NCBI RefSeq assembly: GCF_001522545.3
Contig: NC_031774.1
Coordinates: 49,035,410 to 49,099,409 of the forward strand
Source of the DNA: Parus major
Lineage: Eukaryota > Chordata > Aves > Passeriformes > Paridae
Direction of reading: 5' to 3'
DNA length: 64,000 bases
In this document: positions 13,059 to 24,990 of the stretch, in pieces
How positions within the stretch are numbered: the stretch's first letter is position 1
Layout of the letters: every line of letters begins with the position of its first letter
Program-made: the position numbers and the translations under genes
The notes under the pieces: model-generated
Seen by the model: the letters and a program-made list of their open reading frames with translations, nothing else
Told to the model about the DNA's origin: nothing
Databases searched by the model: none

Positions 13059-13934
13059 GTCCTAGAGGTGACCGTCTGTTATTGCATTAAAACCCCCATT
13101 CTTCTGAGGTGCAACCACAAACAACAGTGAGCACAAAAAAGCAGAAAGTGTATTTCATGCCTTTTGAACATAAGATACAGCAAAAAGGAAAAGAACACAT
13201 CATGAAGAGTTACAGGAAAAACTCCTAATGTTAATGCAATGGTAAATTATCTTGCTCAATATTTTTATTACTGTCTTACAATTTGTTCCTTTTTCAGCTT
13301 AGCTAATTCTTTGTCTTTCTCCTGCAGTGCAAACAATGATCCTAAAAATTGTTCATGTACAAAAGTTCCTCTCTTGGGTTTTTGTCATCACCCATGGTTA
13401 CAATTAGCATTAGATATTAAAGTTATTACTGCCCTGTGCTGACCTGCAGTGAACATATGAAGAAGTGTGCAAGACATACATCAAGAAGTGGTTGAAGTTC
13501 AGTTCATGCTGGACATGTACCCAGATCTCTGGATGTTGAATCTTATCAACACTGACCTTCCTTAAGCTTTTTTTGTAGCCAAAATCTGCCTAATTGGGCT
13601 GCAAACCTTTCAAGAAAAATTTTTATTTTCAAATTCCCAGAACCTCTTATTTTCTTTCCTTATTTTTTTACAGTATTTTTAGTCCTTCTACTTTGGGGGC
13701 TGTCACTAAGGGGATGATGATATCACAGGAGGCATTCAGCACTTCACAAGATTAGGTCTCTGGTCCTTGCCAAAAATTATAAGAAGCTGAAGACTCAGAA
13801 GAAGAAAATTCTTCCTTCTCTGAAACTGGTCAGACACAAAGCAAGCTGGGCTGCAGGTGCCATAACACCTTCTTTTACTGTAATTTCATTATCTTCTTTT
13901 ATCCCTTAAATATTCTGGATCCTATCAGAAAAAT
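12944..13934. other. non-coding stretch with ATT microsatellite
   Basis: Apart from the trinucleotide array at 13025-13058, nothing was recognised. Confidence 0.6.
13025..13058. repeat. (ATT)n microsatellite
   Basis: About eleven perfect ATT units, a likely length-polymorphic locus. Confidence 0.95.
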
Positions 13935-14066
13935 GTCAAGATTACTGGAATGGAGACTATTTCCTTTGTTGTTTGTACAGCACCTTGCAGACTCAAATTC
14001 TGATAGCTGGTTAGCCTGTACGAACCAGTGCACTATAATAAAAACTACCAGCAATAAAAATAACTC
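13935..14066 (+). repeat. ancient L2/MIR-like retroposon 3' tail
   Basis: TTGTTTGTACAGCACCTTGC is close to the TGTTTGTACAGCGCCTAGCA block found at the 3' end of very common sauropsid retroposons. It is followed by a CAAATTCTGATAGCTGG block and an ACTATAATAAAAACTACC block ending in an AATAAAAATAA tail. I cannot decide between an L2-type and a MIR-type source. Confidence 0.5.
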
Positions 14067-15202
14067 AGAAGCATGAATTATTTTCACTTTCAGAAAAGTT
14101 CATGTTCCATTATTGGTCAACTTTATACAAGGCCCTTATTTTAACTGGAGAAAATTAATTCATTTCCAGTGGAGACTTTGAGCAAGAGAGTATTCTTCAT
14201 ATGTAAGAACCAAGAATCATGATGATAATCTTTTAAGATATGACTTGACAAATTTCATTCTGTGTAGTTTCTCCAGAAGTCTCATTATTTTCATCTTTTC
14301 TGTCAAAATTTCAGCTGAAAGTTAGCCTGTACAACACAGGATGTACACTAAGAACTTTCATGCCTAGATGAATCTGCATGCTTCACTCTGGTGAAAAACT
14401 CGCTGGTGGAAACCTCTCTGGTTTAAAGACTGCTGTAGAGATTGAACCTACTTTGTGCAAAAGTTGGAAGGTTTATAGGTTCAAATACAAGAGCACTTCA
14501 GAGACTGGACTGCTGCTTTATAATGCAGTTGATTAGGAGTGGCAGAGAGCAGATTTCTTGTATTCTGAGGTAAAGGTGCACCCAGGGTGGAAAGGCAGAG
14601 CCTGTGTGCCAGGCCCTACAAGGCATGAAGTGCAAAGGGTGCCCTGCAGCAGCATGCTGGCTTGGCAAAAGGCTTGTGCAGGGAGCTTCAGAAAACCTGA
14701 GGTACTCCTTGCTATGCTTCTGGAGGACAGTGACCTTGTCCAGGTCTCCTGGCACAGCTCCCACTGTGGCAAAAGTTAAGAAAACCAGTTCTGAGAGGGA
14801 AGTGAGTGCACAGGGCTCTCCATGCAGAAACTGAGATTCCAGTAGTGGCTTGTGCTCATTATATAGTGTGAGATCACAAATAGAAGTTTTCACACTTGCC
14901 CATCTGCCACCAACTGACTCTAAAGAGCTGGTGAATCATACACTTAAAAGAGGGCGAATTTTTCCCCGCTGCCATTGGAATGTGTTTTGAAATTAAATAT
15001 GCACAGTACAAAAGCTGAATAACAAGGTTGGGCTGATCACACCAGACACTGTGTATAATGCTACAGACATGAGGGTCAGGGGTCTAGGCCAAGACCATGG
15101 CCCTTAGTCACGGCATCAATGAAAGCTGATTCTTCCTTCCCCTTGGTGTCCCTTTCCATGTCTGAAGAGACTATTCAAAGAAAGATTTCTTTGAGAGAAG
15201 CC

Positions 15203-15235
15203 AGGGGAAAAAGAAGGGGGGAGGGGGGAGAGAAG
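15203..15235. repeat. G-rich purine tract
   Basis: An uninterrupted purine run containing GGGG and two GGGGGG runs separated by a single A. The first spacer is eight bases, so a four-run G-quadruplex is not clearly possible. Confidence 0.7.
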
Positions 15236-17962
15236 TTTAACTAACATAAATATGGTGAAAAAATATTATTTTTGTGCTTGCATATGGTACTTTTTTTAAT
15301 CTATCTATCTGCATACATTTTCCATTTGCTATTTGTAATTATGGTTTTGGCTTTACAATGTATTCATCAGTGACACTGTGATCCTTTTGTTCTGCTGCAT
15401 ATTAAAATGGTTCAGAAGATAGATTCAAAAGGTCTCAGGTTCCCAAGAAGGAACATAATAGGGGTAATGCATGGCAAGAACAGTTTCTGCTTTCTGCAAA
15501 ACAGGAATAAATAAGGGAGCTATTGCATTACACTTTGTGTACAGTACTGTACTCTTTGTCAAAGTGTTAGACAGATTCTTATCCATTGCAAATCCTAGTT
15601 CTTATCCTGATTTATGTCTTGAAATAATTTTTAATTTTCCCTGTGCTTACAATGGAAACCAGGCAGGATTTATAGAAGCATCATAAGCGCGTTATTTTGT
15701 GAAGAGCAATGTTAATATGATCATTTTGGTCATTCAAGAAAAAAAAAGAGCAAAAAGACCAAAGAATGTTTTTGTTTTTCATTCCCACTTTAGAACCAAG
15801 TTTTCTTTGGGTGTGACTAATCTACATGAAGTATAACTGTATCCATTACCCTTTGTAGGTTTGTGCAATATGTGACAGCTGTTTGACCCCATCACTAAAG
15901 TCCCCCTTGCCATGGAAAAGAGTATGTGAAGATAAAACACTCTTTATTCAGACAACTAGACAGAAACAGACTCCTTGGTTCTCTGGCTGCCAGAGAGGCT
16001 GTGTATCTCTGCATCTGTGTGCCATCACAAAAACCTTTCCAACACATGAGCTGCATATTCCAGGTATGGATGGAACTGAGCACGCTAAAGATGTCAGACC
16101 TCAGCTGCCTCAGGACTTGGATTTTCCTCAGACATGTACCTGCCTCCCTGGAAACACAGCTCCAGCATCCAGCCTTAAGGTTAGATTCAACCACATGGCA
16201 AATGAGAAGGCAGCTATGGACACAGCTGAATGATACCTTTGGATGCTTGTGGTTCAGCAACATCGCTATGAGTCACAAAACTCTTACCCAGGGCTACAAC
16301 TTCCTTAAATTCTTTGTTATTATCAACCTCTGAAAGAAGTAGGATATTTCTTTGATTTCTCCTATGAATTCCTCAGAAGAAGTCCACATTAGAAATATTT
16401 TTCATACTTCTACACTGGTTTTAATTTGAGTAGATATATGTGTTCAAGTGTTGAGCAATATTTGCTGTAAACCACAGTTAAATCCATTTCTAAGAACATA
16501 TAGGTGAGAACAAGAAGTACAACACCTTCTAATGCCTGTAAAGGGTGTTCTTGTCAAATGAGGTATTTCATAACTTTCCTAGATGGAAATAATGATCTTG
16601 GGAGAGTATTGCCCTAAGTACAAGAGATGGAATATTTTCTTTCTTCTGATCATCTATTGCAATTTTCCCCTTTATGGAGAGAAAGATGGTCTGCAGTCAT
16701 TTGACATGAGCATATTGGGGTCTCCAGAAGGTCTTCAAACAGAACTCAGAGAATTAAAAAACTGGCAAAATTCAAGTCTATTTAATGCTTTAAATGTTGA
16801 GGCATGTATAATAACAATCAAACAGCAAAGGGGAATTTATATGATTCAGTTGAACAGAGAATGAGAAGGAAGTGGGACTCTCCCTGTCAATGTAAAAGAC
16901 TGTGGAATAATGAAAAGGGGAAAGAAACTCAGAAATCCATCAATGCAACATGTAGAACATACAGCAACAATACAAAAGCTGCACTTGTTTGACCTTGCAA
17001 TTTGAATCTGGTCATCCTAGTGTGTATGAAATTTGGAAATATTAAGCACAAGAAAAATGTAAAATATTCATAGCATCATGAATGCTGCCTAGAGAAACTG
17101 TTGTGAAGGTTTTCTCATTACTGATACTTGGAGAGGTAAGTGATAGAAATGACTGTGGGATGAGTAATAAGTAAAAATATGCACTCAGACTGATTCAAAC
17201 CAATATGAATTATGCCTGAGTCAATAATGACTGTAGGATAGATATACTGGACTTGATTTTCCTCTGGCTTACAACTCTGAAAATTAAAATTAATTCAAGA
17301 GACTACATACTATTAAATGTGGGAACACCTACTTCCAGTTTGTAAGGTCTGTACTTAAGGAAAAGTTCTGTTTTGTTGTTGAGTTCAAAAAATTGGGATG
17401 AAATCCCAAAGTTTGTCTCAAGCCAATAAATTTTGTGCTCTGTCACAATCCTTTTAATTTATATTCAAAAGTTGTTATGAGATCAAAAGCACTCAAAATA
17501 GGTCTTCTTCCTTAAAATCTGCTAAGGGTACCCAACAAATCTGCACCAGGAGGTACAAATGTGGAATATGCATGTTATAGTGGGAATGAATCCAGGGTCT
17601 CGAGGAAGATAGCAGACTGAGCATGAGTGCTCAATAAGTGTATCACCTGGTTCAGTGCTTCTTGAATGAAACATACATAAGACTCTGGCTTCTTACCTTT
17701 TGGACCCATCAACATTTTATTTCCTTTCACTTTTGTTGTTCCACTGCAAATAAAGAGATCTTTGTTTCCCCATAATCTCTGACACTACATGGTACTGTGA
17801 CGGAAAGGATCATAAAGGGATAAGCTAGAATGGCACATTACCAGCCACTGCTGGCACAGGTTAAAAAGAAGGCAGATTGAAACTTTTTTTATTGTTTGTA
17901 TTTACAAAAAAATCCTCAAAAAACTTACATTGTGGCTTTTATAGACTTTTTTAAATGTATTG

Positions 17963-18017
17963 GTTTGTTTTTGGTTTTTTGTTTGTTTGTTTGTTTGGGT
18001 TTGTTTTGTTTTTTTAA
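17963..18017. repeat. (TTTG)n low-complexity tract
   Basis: T-rich sequence with about four consecutive TTTG units flanked by irregular TTTTGG and TTTTG units. Confidence 0.85.
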
Positions 18018-18424
18018 TTTTCCTCATTTATTTGAATATATGCTTTTTATTACAGAAAAACAATTCCTTTTCTTGTACCTTTAAAGTATTTTTCCCTTCT
18101 GTATATCATCTCCATAAGTTTTGCAAAATAATTACAAATTTTAAAGTGCATGGGTTGTCTGGTTTTTAAGTTAAAAAACAATAAAACCTTGATGTGTTTT
18201 TTTATGAACTCCCATGGTAAGGTTGCTTACTGCCCAAAACTCTCTCTTCCTTGTTACAAAATTTTAAACAAATATCTTCCTGTCCATTCTAGTGGTCAGT
18301 CCCAGAGAGAAACTCAGCAACAGTCACAAATTCTTTGCATGAAAACAAAGGGACAAAAAGGGCTAAAGGATGGTGTGCTATGGCTGGGTCACCATTCTAT
18401 TCCTTCCTAAGCTTCACTCTTCCT

Positions 18425-18560
18425 ATGTGACCTTGGACCTTATCCCACTTCTTGTCACTCTGTAAAATAGAGGTAGAAACACTTGAAATTACACAGAGAT
18501 AAACATCAAAGTCTGGGAGGTGCTCAAACACTACAGAGATAGAGACAAGATAAGTACTGT
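18425..18560 (+). repeat. MIR-type SINE
   Basis: CTATGTGACCTTGGACCTT corresponds to the TGTGTGACCTTGGGCAAG core. CTCTGTAAAATAGAGGTAG corresponds to the TGTAAAATGGGGATAA block. GAGGTGCTCAAACACTACAG and the bases after it match the 3' part of the element. Order and spacing are as expected. Confidence 0.65.
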
Positions 18561-21500
18561 ACATAGAAAAAAACTCCATTATACAACTGAAAATGCCAAA
18601 CAACAGGGCTTTAATCTTTAGACTTACAGTTTAAAATGAAGCCTTGTCACATCCCATTGTGTAATTTCCATGAATGGAAACTGTTAGCCCTGATGCAGTG
18701 ACCATCTGGAATCATTTGGTTGTACAGTACTTCTCCAGGCACTAATTGGTATCCTAAACCCTCAGAGCAAGGTCCCAAGCCTTACCAAAATGTGGTCAAC
18801 ACAAGACCTGAAGGGTCAGGTCAGCTTAGCTGATGCCAAGCTCAGCCAAGAGCTAACCAAATTGCCATGGCTTAAGAAGTTACTGGGCATCCACTAGGGT
18901 CTGGGGTTTCTGTTCATATATGTACTTTACTCATGGAAAATGCAGAGTGATATGACTCAGCTGACTTTTAGTTCAGTCTGAGGGCATGCATGCATTGTTG
19001 AATCTTAAGCATTTCAGGTGGAAAGATCCCAATAATTAAACAGGTATAATTCTGTGTGTACAAAAGCTTTTTAATTCCACCCCAATACAGCTAAGCAAGA
19101 GTTAGTCAGCATTTCTCTCTTTTCCTGCTGCTGGAAAATATGCTCATATGTTCATTCTTCTCTTCTCTGACTCACTCTCATCTCCAGGATCTCAGAATGA
19201 TAGGGAGGGAATCAGGCTCTTTAGGCCATTGAGTCGCTGGTCCCTCATGTTAAGCTGGGATCATGTTAAACTGGGATCAAGCCTCTAGTTTCCTCAAAGC
19301 CTTTTTGTAGGTTCCAGGATCTCTGTCTCAGGACAGAAACTCTGCTGCTGTGAACAGCCCTCCAGCTGTGAAGGCTTTGGTGCCATATGAAAGTCACAGT
19401 AGAAAGAAGGGATAGTAGAAGGTGAATGTTTGCTGCAGTTGCATTCTTTGCTTCAGACACAGCCCTGTTTAATGAGGAATTCATAGGGGTTTCATGAAGT
19501 CAAATGGCAATAAAGCCCAATAACTAGTTCACATATAGACAGTGAAATGCATCTGTGTATAATGAAATAGCCAATGTAAATAAACATCATTTGAGCTAAA
19601 ATGGCTGATCAAAGTTGCAGTCTCCTGAACTGAAAATAAAAGAATAAAGCAATATGACTTTAAAATGACATAGACATCTGCACATTGCTGCTCCGATGAA
19701 ACACTTTAGAACAAATCTGATTGGAGGCTGGTCAGTTTGTGCCTAGTGCCTAATCGAGAGCTTATATTTACCACAGTCCCTAGGGCACTGCTTTATCTTC
19801 AAAGCTTGAGCCAAGAAAATTCGCTTGTTCAAGTTGTCTGCAGGCTGTTTTTCTTTCTTCCTCCCTTTCTTTTTTTTTTTTCCCTTTTCCCTCCCCTCTC
19901 TTTCCCTCTCCAGATCTCCATCCTGGCTCAGTTAACAAACCTGTTAATCCCTAGTCAAGTGCATACATGCAAAACTCCAATGAAAGCAAGCAAATGTGGA
20001 AGAAAAGAATCGACTGTACCAGCACGACCATTTTCCTTCTGGTTTTATCCCTGTATTTAGCAAAATTTTATGCATGCATGTATTTTCCAACAATGTGGCA
20101 AGATGTAGCTTTGATACATCAACTTCACTGTGAACTTGGACCAATATCTATCTCATGTTAGTAGCCCCTACTTTGTTCAAGAGATGCCATTGAATGATAG
20201 GGCTGTTTCAGGAGCAAATTTTCAAGATTCCAGTGCTGTGTTATTTACATAAATTCTGTTGTGAGTCAATAGGTTTTGGGCACTTAATTCCCATTTTTGT
20301 TTTTGAAAGATTTATTTTTTTTTAACTGGCTATCAGTGTTTCAGTAATGTATTAGGGAAGGAAACAGATACCAGAAACACTGTTTAAGAAAATACCTCTG
20401 CAACTTCGGCTATAAATTAACTAATTAAATATGTAAGATCTATGGTTAGACACCTACAGACTCAATTGAATAAACAACAGTCAAATAGGGTCAATTAAAT
20501 CTACACAACAGTAGTACTCATAACAGCATGTGAGATTGAAGATACCCATCAGTATATCCTATTACTTGAATGTGCTAGTGTTTTGAAAATTTTACTCCCT
20601 GTATGTTTATGGCTATTTATCCCTTCCCTTCCTCCCACCCACCCGTCAATTATTTAATTCCTCTGGAATGTGACTTAGCATGGAATACTGAATCTCTTCA
20701 TTTCAGGGCATGCACAGTGTTTACCTGTAGCTTGTGTGCTACTGTATCTTAATGGGATCTTGAAGGAGGGTTCAAGGTTATTTAGTTTCCATGTTTAATT
20801 CATTCTTGAAGAGCTTTAAATAGAGACTGACAGCATGCTAATATTTGATAATCATTACCATCAGCCAAGGGGAGAATCAATGATCACCTAATACTTCTGT
20901 TGGTTTTAGAAATGGATCCCGTGACTGAAAAGTCAAAGTCATTAATCAGCCCCTAGAATGATCCACGTAAGACAAACTACATTCTCTCAGCACATAAAGC
21001 ATGTTGTCTCCTGCTCATGCATGTTATCTTTCAATTTACATTTTATGCAGATTTTCCTAGCTCTATGATCTCCAATCAATTTTCTGGCTTACAAGGATGT
21101 TTTAAACACTTCCAGCCCCTTTTCAGGATTCACCATTTTCATCTACAGTAGAAAATGCTGCTGGCTGAAGCTGCAGCTAGGTGTTAGCACGTTCTGAGGA
21201 GGGGGGAAATCCCTGTATATGTGATACAAAGAACAGCCATTTGCTAGGAAAAATTCTGTTCAGGAATGACTTTTAATGAGCATCAACTTAGTAGGACTGC
21301 TGTTTATATAATTTTATATTGTTCATATTACTTTTTTTATTGTTTACATTAATTAAGAGTATATGTAAACAACAAATAATGGAACTATTATTTGTTCTAT
21401 TATACTATCAGTCTCAGTTGTGCCTACAATTTTTTCATACTTGAACTGCATAATTTCAGACCCAAATCCCAGTTTCTATCTTAAAGTGACAGTAACTGAA

Positions 21501-24349
21501 TACAGCACTGGATATCCAGACAGTTCAAAAAAGTACAGAGGAATATATTTCAAAACATACCTGTGGTGGACAGCATTATTTGTACCATTGAACAAAGAGT
21601 GATCATGAATAGATATTTTTGCAGGTTTCCACTAATCTGGGGTCTGGAAATATGCCATCTTCTAATATCTGATCAATTACAATCTCAGAGCTATTTCCTT
21701 TCTATCACTGCATCCAGCAGTCTGTGTTTCTGGTACTTAAGGTCCTAAGATTACTCTCAGGTGACAAATGATGATGTATGTACACACAGTTCAGTACTTG
21801 TCTCTTGGAGTTTAACTCACTGGGAAATGCTATGGCCCTCAGAAATCAGACTGGGTTTTTTTGGTTTTGGTAATACAGAAGAGAGTCATCCAGCTTTAAT
21901 ATGAGACTTTAACATTTGGTTTGGAAGTATTTTCTGACTTTCACAAGCCCAGAGAAGACAAGTCTCTTGACATGCACTTTGTGCTTTAATCACAAGAATA
22001 TCCTTAATTAGTGGAAAATTCTGACACTGAGTCAAACAGATCACTTGCAGAATAAGGTAGACCTCAGTGAGAGTGACAGTGGCAACATTTGGTCCTTGAT
22101 AAATGAAAGACAATGCTGAGTACCTCCCTAGGAATTTCATGAGAATACACAGTACATCTCTTGTCTAAAAGTCTGGAGCTTCCTTGCCTTTCCTTATGAA
22201 TGTAAAAGATTTCTAAATATGTTCTAGTATTATTATTTCCTAAAAAAAAATAGCAAACTCCTAATTCTATTTTTATTCTTATTTAAATTAAAAATTATTC
22301 ACATTTCTGTTATTAATTGGTAGAGATTTGTAAAACTGCAGAATTATCGGAGTGGAATTGGAAACCTTACCTTCCATTCATTCACTCATATGGCACTCAC
22401 TATTACTGCATTTCTCCCAAGAGTTCCTTTTCTTATCTATAGGTTTGAATTGTGTTGCCTTCTGTGTTATAACACCACCTCTGTCTAAAAGAGATGGCTG
22501 CTGTCCGCTTCTCAGTTTTAATGCATTTTGTGTATATTTGTTTCCCAACACCTTCTTACCATATTTTTTTTTACCATTGGAACAAACTTGTGGCAATGGG
22601 CCTGATTATTTTGTCAGTATACTGGATTTACTAGATCACTGTGCATCCCAAATATTGCTGAAAGATTATATAATTTCTACAAGGTGCAGTGGAATGTCAT
22701 CTATTTCCTGTGGCTTTAATCACAGCATACTGGCTCAGGGTGAAAATAGGGTAAATATTTTTAAGAAAAGTAAATAAGCCCATTTATCATTGATAAATTT
22801 CAAAATTCAACATGCTTCAACTTGCTCAGATCTGTGCTTAATTTTATGCATCACTTCTGCTGAAGCACTCACTGCAGATATCCCAGAAGCTTGTAACTCT
22901 CCAGCTGCAAGCCAAAAATTTATCCAGTGTATAGACTGTATGTCACCAATGAGCAATCTGGTCACTTGTAAAACCTGGTGCTCTAACCTTAATAATTCCA
23001 TAAGTTCTGCATGGGTCTTCTGGTATTTTATTACAAGCAGTAGAAGTTCTCAAGACCACATAAAAAAGTAGATCAGAGTAGATACTGCAGTGATCCTTCA
23101 TGCACTGGGAAGAAATGCTTCCTCTGGAGTGGAAAGAAGGCATAAGGGGCCAAAATTGTAATAAAGACATGAAGTTATAACAGGAATAAATTTAGCTCCA
23201 TGAGTTTAGATGAGCAGCCTGGACAAAATGGTACGTGACAGCTCTTCAGAGACAGGTTTTCCTCTGAGTCTGTACTGCCACTTTAGCACTACATGTTTTT
23301 CTTAGCCCTAATCATATGCAGTGCAAGAAAAGAAAAGAAACTCAGCTGCTTCTAAGTGCTGAAAAAGACACTAGCTTTAGAGTTTCAGATGAATGGGTAA
23401 ATGGGTAGATGGACAGACAGTAGAACCCCACCAAATAAACTCCTCACAATAGGGCTTGCCAATTTTCTGGCTATTTTTCTCAATGGGTGAAAGAGAAGCA
23501 CATGGTTTTAATACCTGGAAAAATTCAGGCTCCATATCATGGTGTTCTGATATTGACCACATCTCTTATAGAGGACAGTTGAGTTTCTCCATCTTATGAA
23601 AAAGAAAAGCAGTAAAGAAAAGTTTCTCTTTTTTCCATTCTGCCAAGACTCCAAAATCAAGTGAATGACAGATCATCTTAGTTAACCACTACATTGGGCT
23701 ATTATAATTCTAGAAATATTTGATGAAGGGTTAGGGAAATCATGTAGACTGAGGAAAATAAAAAATATTTTCAAATATAGAAACATTGTTGTTTAAACCA
23801 ATTATCATTGAATGAATTAATTAGTTCACTCTATTAGTCTGGATTGACACTAAAATAAAATCTTAAAGTCTTCTAAAATTGCATTTTATAATAATTCTGT
23901 AATCACTCAACTAACAACAGAACCACAGTAATTAAATTTAAGAAGTCGTAACAATGAGTATGTCATCATAGGTTTTGTTTGTGCAAGCAACTTTCCACTA
24001 ATACTTTTACAAGGCATTTCAATTTTAACCAGCAAAAGTGATACCTTTGGATATCCTTTCAATAATCAAAAGCCAGTAGTATGGTAAAATTATTCAAATT
24101 TTTCTAATGTGCCTTTTGGGTTTTTGTCTGTAAGTGTTCATGCATGTCCAATTCACTTCAAAAGTTTAGATAATTCTTCTCTAAATATTGGAAACTGGTA
24201 CAAATAAAAAGGTAGAGAAACAACTACTTTGATTTTCCCTTGCAATGTTTTTTTTGGTCACAAAAATTTGTTATATTTTTAATATATGCAAATTGCATGA
24301 ACATGGACCACAGGCCTGAATCCTTTGAAAAATTCCTTCTTAATCTGCT
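18561..24349. other. non-coding stretch
   Basis: No gene or dated transposon recognised. A short tandem duplication of a CATGTTAA(G/A)CTGGGAT unit lies at about 19247-19279. A 65-base pyrimidine tract lies at 19847-19911. The part from about 20790 to 21060 is free of simple repeats and looks like a candidate conserved non-coding element. Confidence 0.55.
19847..19913 (+). repeat. polypyrimidine tract ending in CAG
   Basis: About 65 bases of almost pure C/T end in TCTCCAG. As simple sequence this is a low-complexity pyrimidine tract. On the plus strand it also looks like a strong 3' splice acceptor. No partner exon with a recognisable protein was found, so a role in splicing is unproven. Confidence 0.75.
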
Positions 24350-24990
24350 AGACAACCTTGGTCATATTCTTGGATAAAGCAGCAAAATTACTGGGAGAAG
24401 ACAAAGTGGCACATATAATGTATTTTAATTTTAGAAAAATATTTGATACAGTGTCTGACAAAACCTTTCCTGAAAACTTAAGTGTCTTAGAGAAGAACAG
24501 TGTTATGTGGATTGAAAACAAACATGAATGGATAAATAGGTAAACAAGACTGCAATGAAAGGGTAATGACAAATCACAGTGTCATGACTGAGGAGAGGTG
24601 CCTACCAGGGCACCTGAAAGAACAGACTTTGGTCCACCATAACATCTTCATCAACAAACTCAAATCCAGAGTAAACAGCATACTGACAAAGTTAGTGGAT
24701 GATGCTAAATGTGCAGGAGAGGTAAAGGAGATGAATCAAGACTTAGATTTAATTATAACAGCATGAATAAAGAGTAGTTAAAAGAAATTTCCAGTCATTT
24801 AAATGTACAGCACAACAGATGGATACAAGAAATACAGCAGAGGAATAATCTGAGGGATATAAAGTCATCTGAGGAATGATCCAAAAAGAAGATCTAGAAG
24901 TAGTAGTTGACAATTAAAACTTAATATGAGCTCTACATATAACACAGAAGCAAACAAGGACCATGTGAAATGTGGACCAAAGGCACAGAA
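24350..24990 (+). pseudogene. decayed CR1 LINE reverse transcriptase (ORF2 fragment)
   Basis: Translation in shifting frames gives the conserved order of the CR1 ORF2 reverse transcriptase. A YFNFRKIFDTVSD block (24421-24459) corresponds to the YLDFSKAFDTVSH motif. A WIENKHEWINR block follows. Next comes HHNIFINKL, corresponding to LFNIFINDL. Then LVDDAKCAG replaces the FADDTKLGG active-site motif, with both aspartates still present. Downstream pieces resembling the DLGVLVDNKLNMSQQ region continue to about 24990. Stop codons and at least one frameshift (the frame changes between 24541 and 24566) show it is dead. It is 5' truncated, as is usual for CR1, and no 3' tail is visible beside it. Confidence 0.75.

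Larger units (their letters stand above)
14067..18424. other. non-coding stretch
   Basis: No gene recognised. It includes a purine tract with two runs of six G at 15203-15235, a weak possible MIR core at about 15478-15520 (TTCTGCAAAACAGGAATAA), and a TTTG-rich tract at 17963-18017. Around 15.88-16.33 kb three frames stay open together, but none has a recognisable domain. Confidence 0.5.

Noticed and set aside
15203..15235. G-quadruplex
   Set aside because: Only three usable G runs, with an eight-base first loop, so a stable four-run structure is not supported.
15883..16333. Three overlapping open frames of 116-135 codons on both strands
   Set aside because: Simultaneous openness in several frames reflects local composition rather than coding. 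None of the translations shows a domain or signal peptide.
22352..22777. 141-codon plus-strand open frame with hydrophobic stretches
   Set aside because: The hydrophobic look comes from T-rich sequence, and nothing resembles a known membrane protein.
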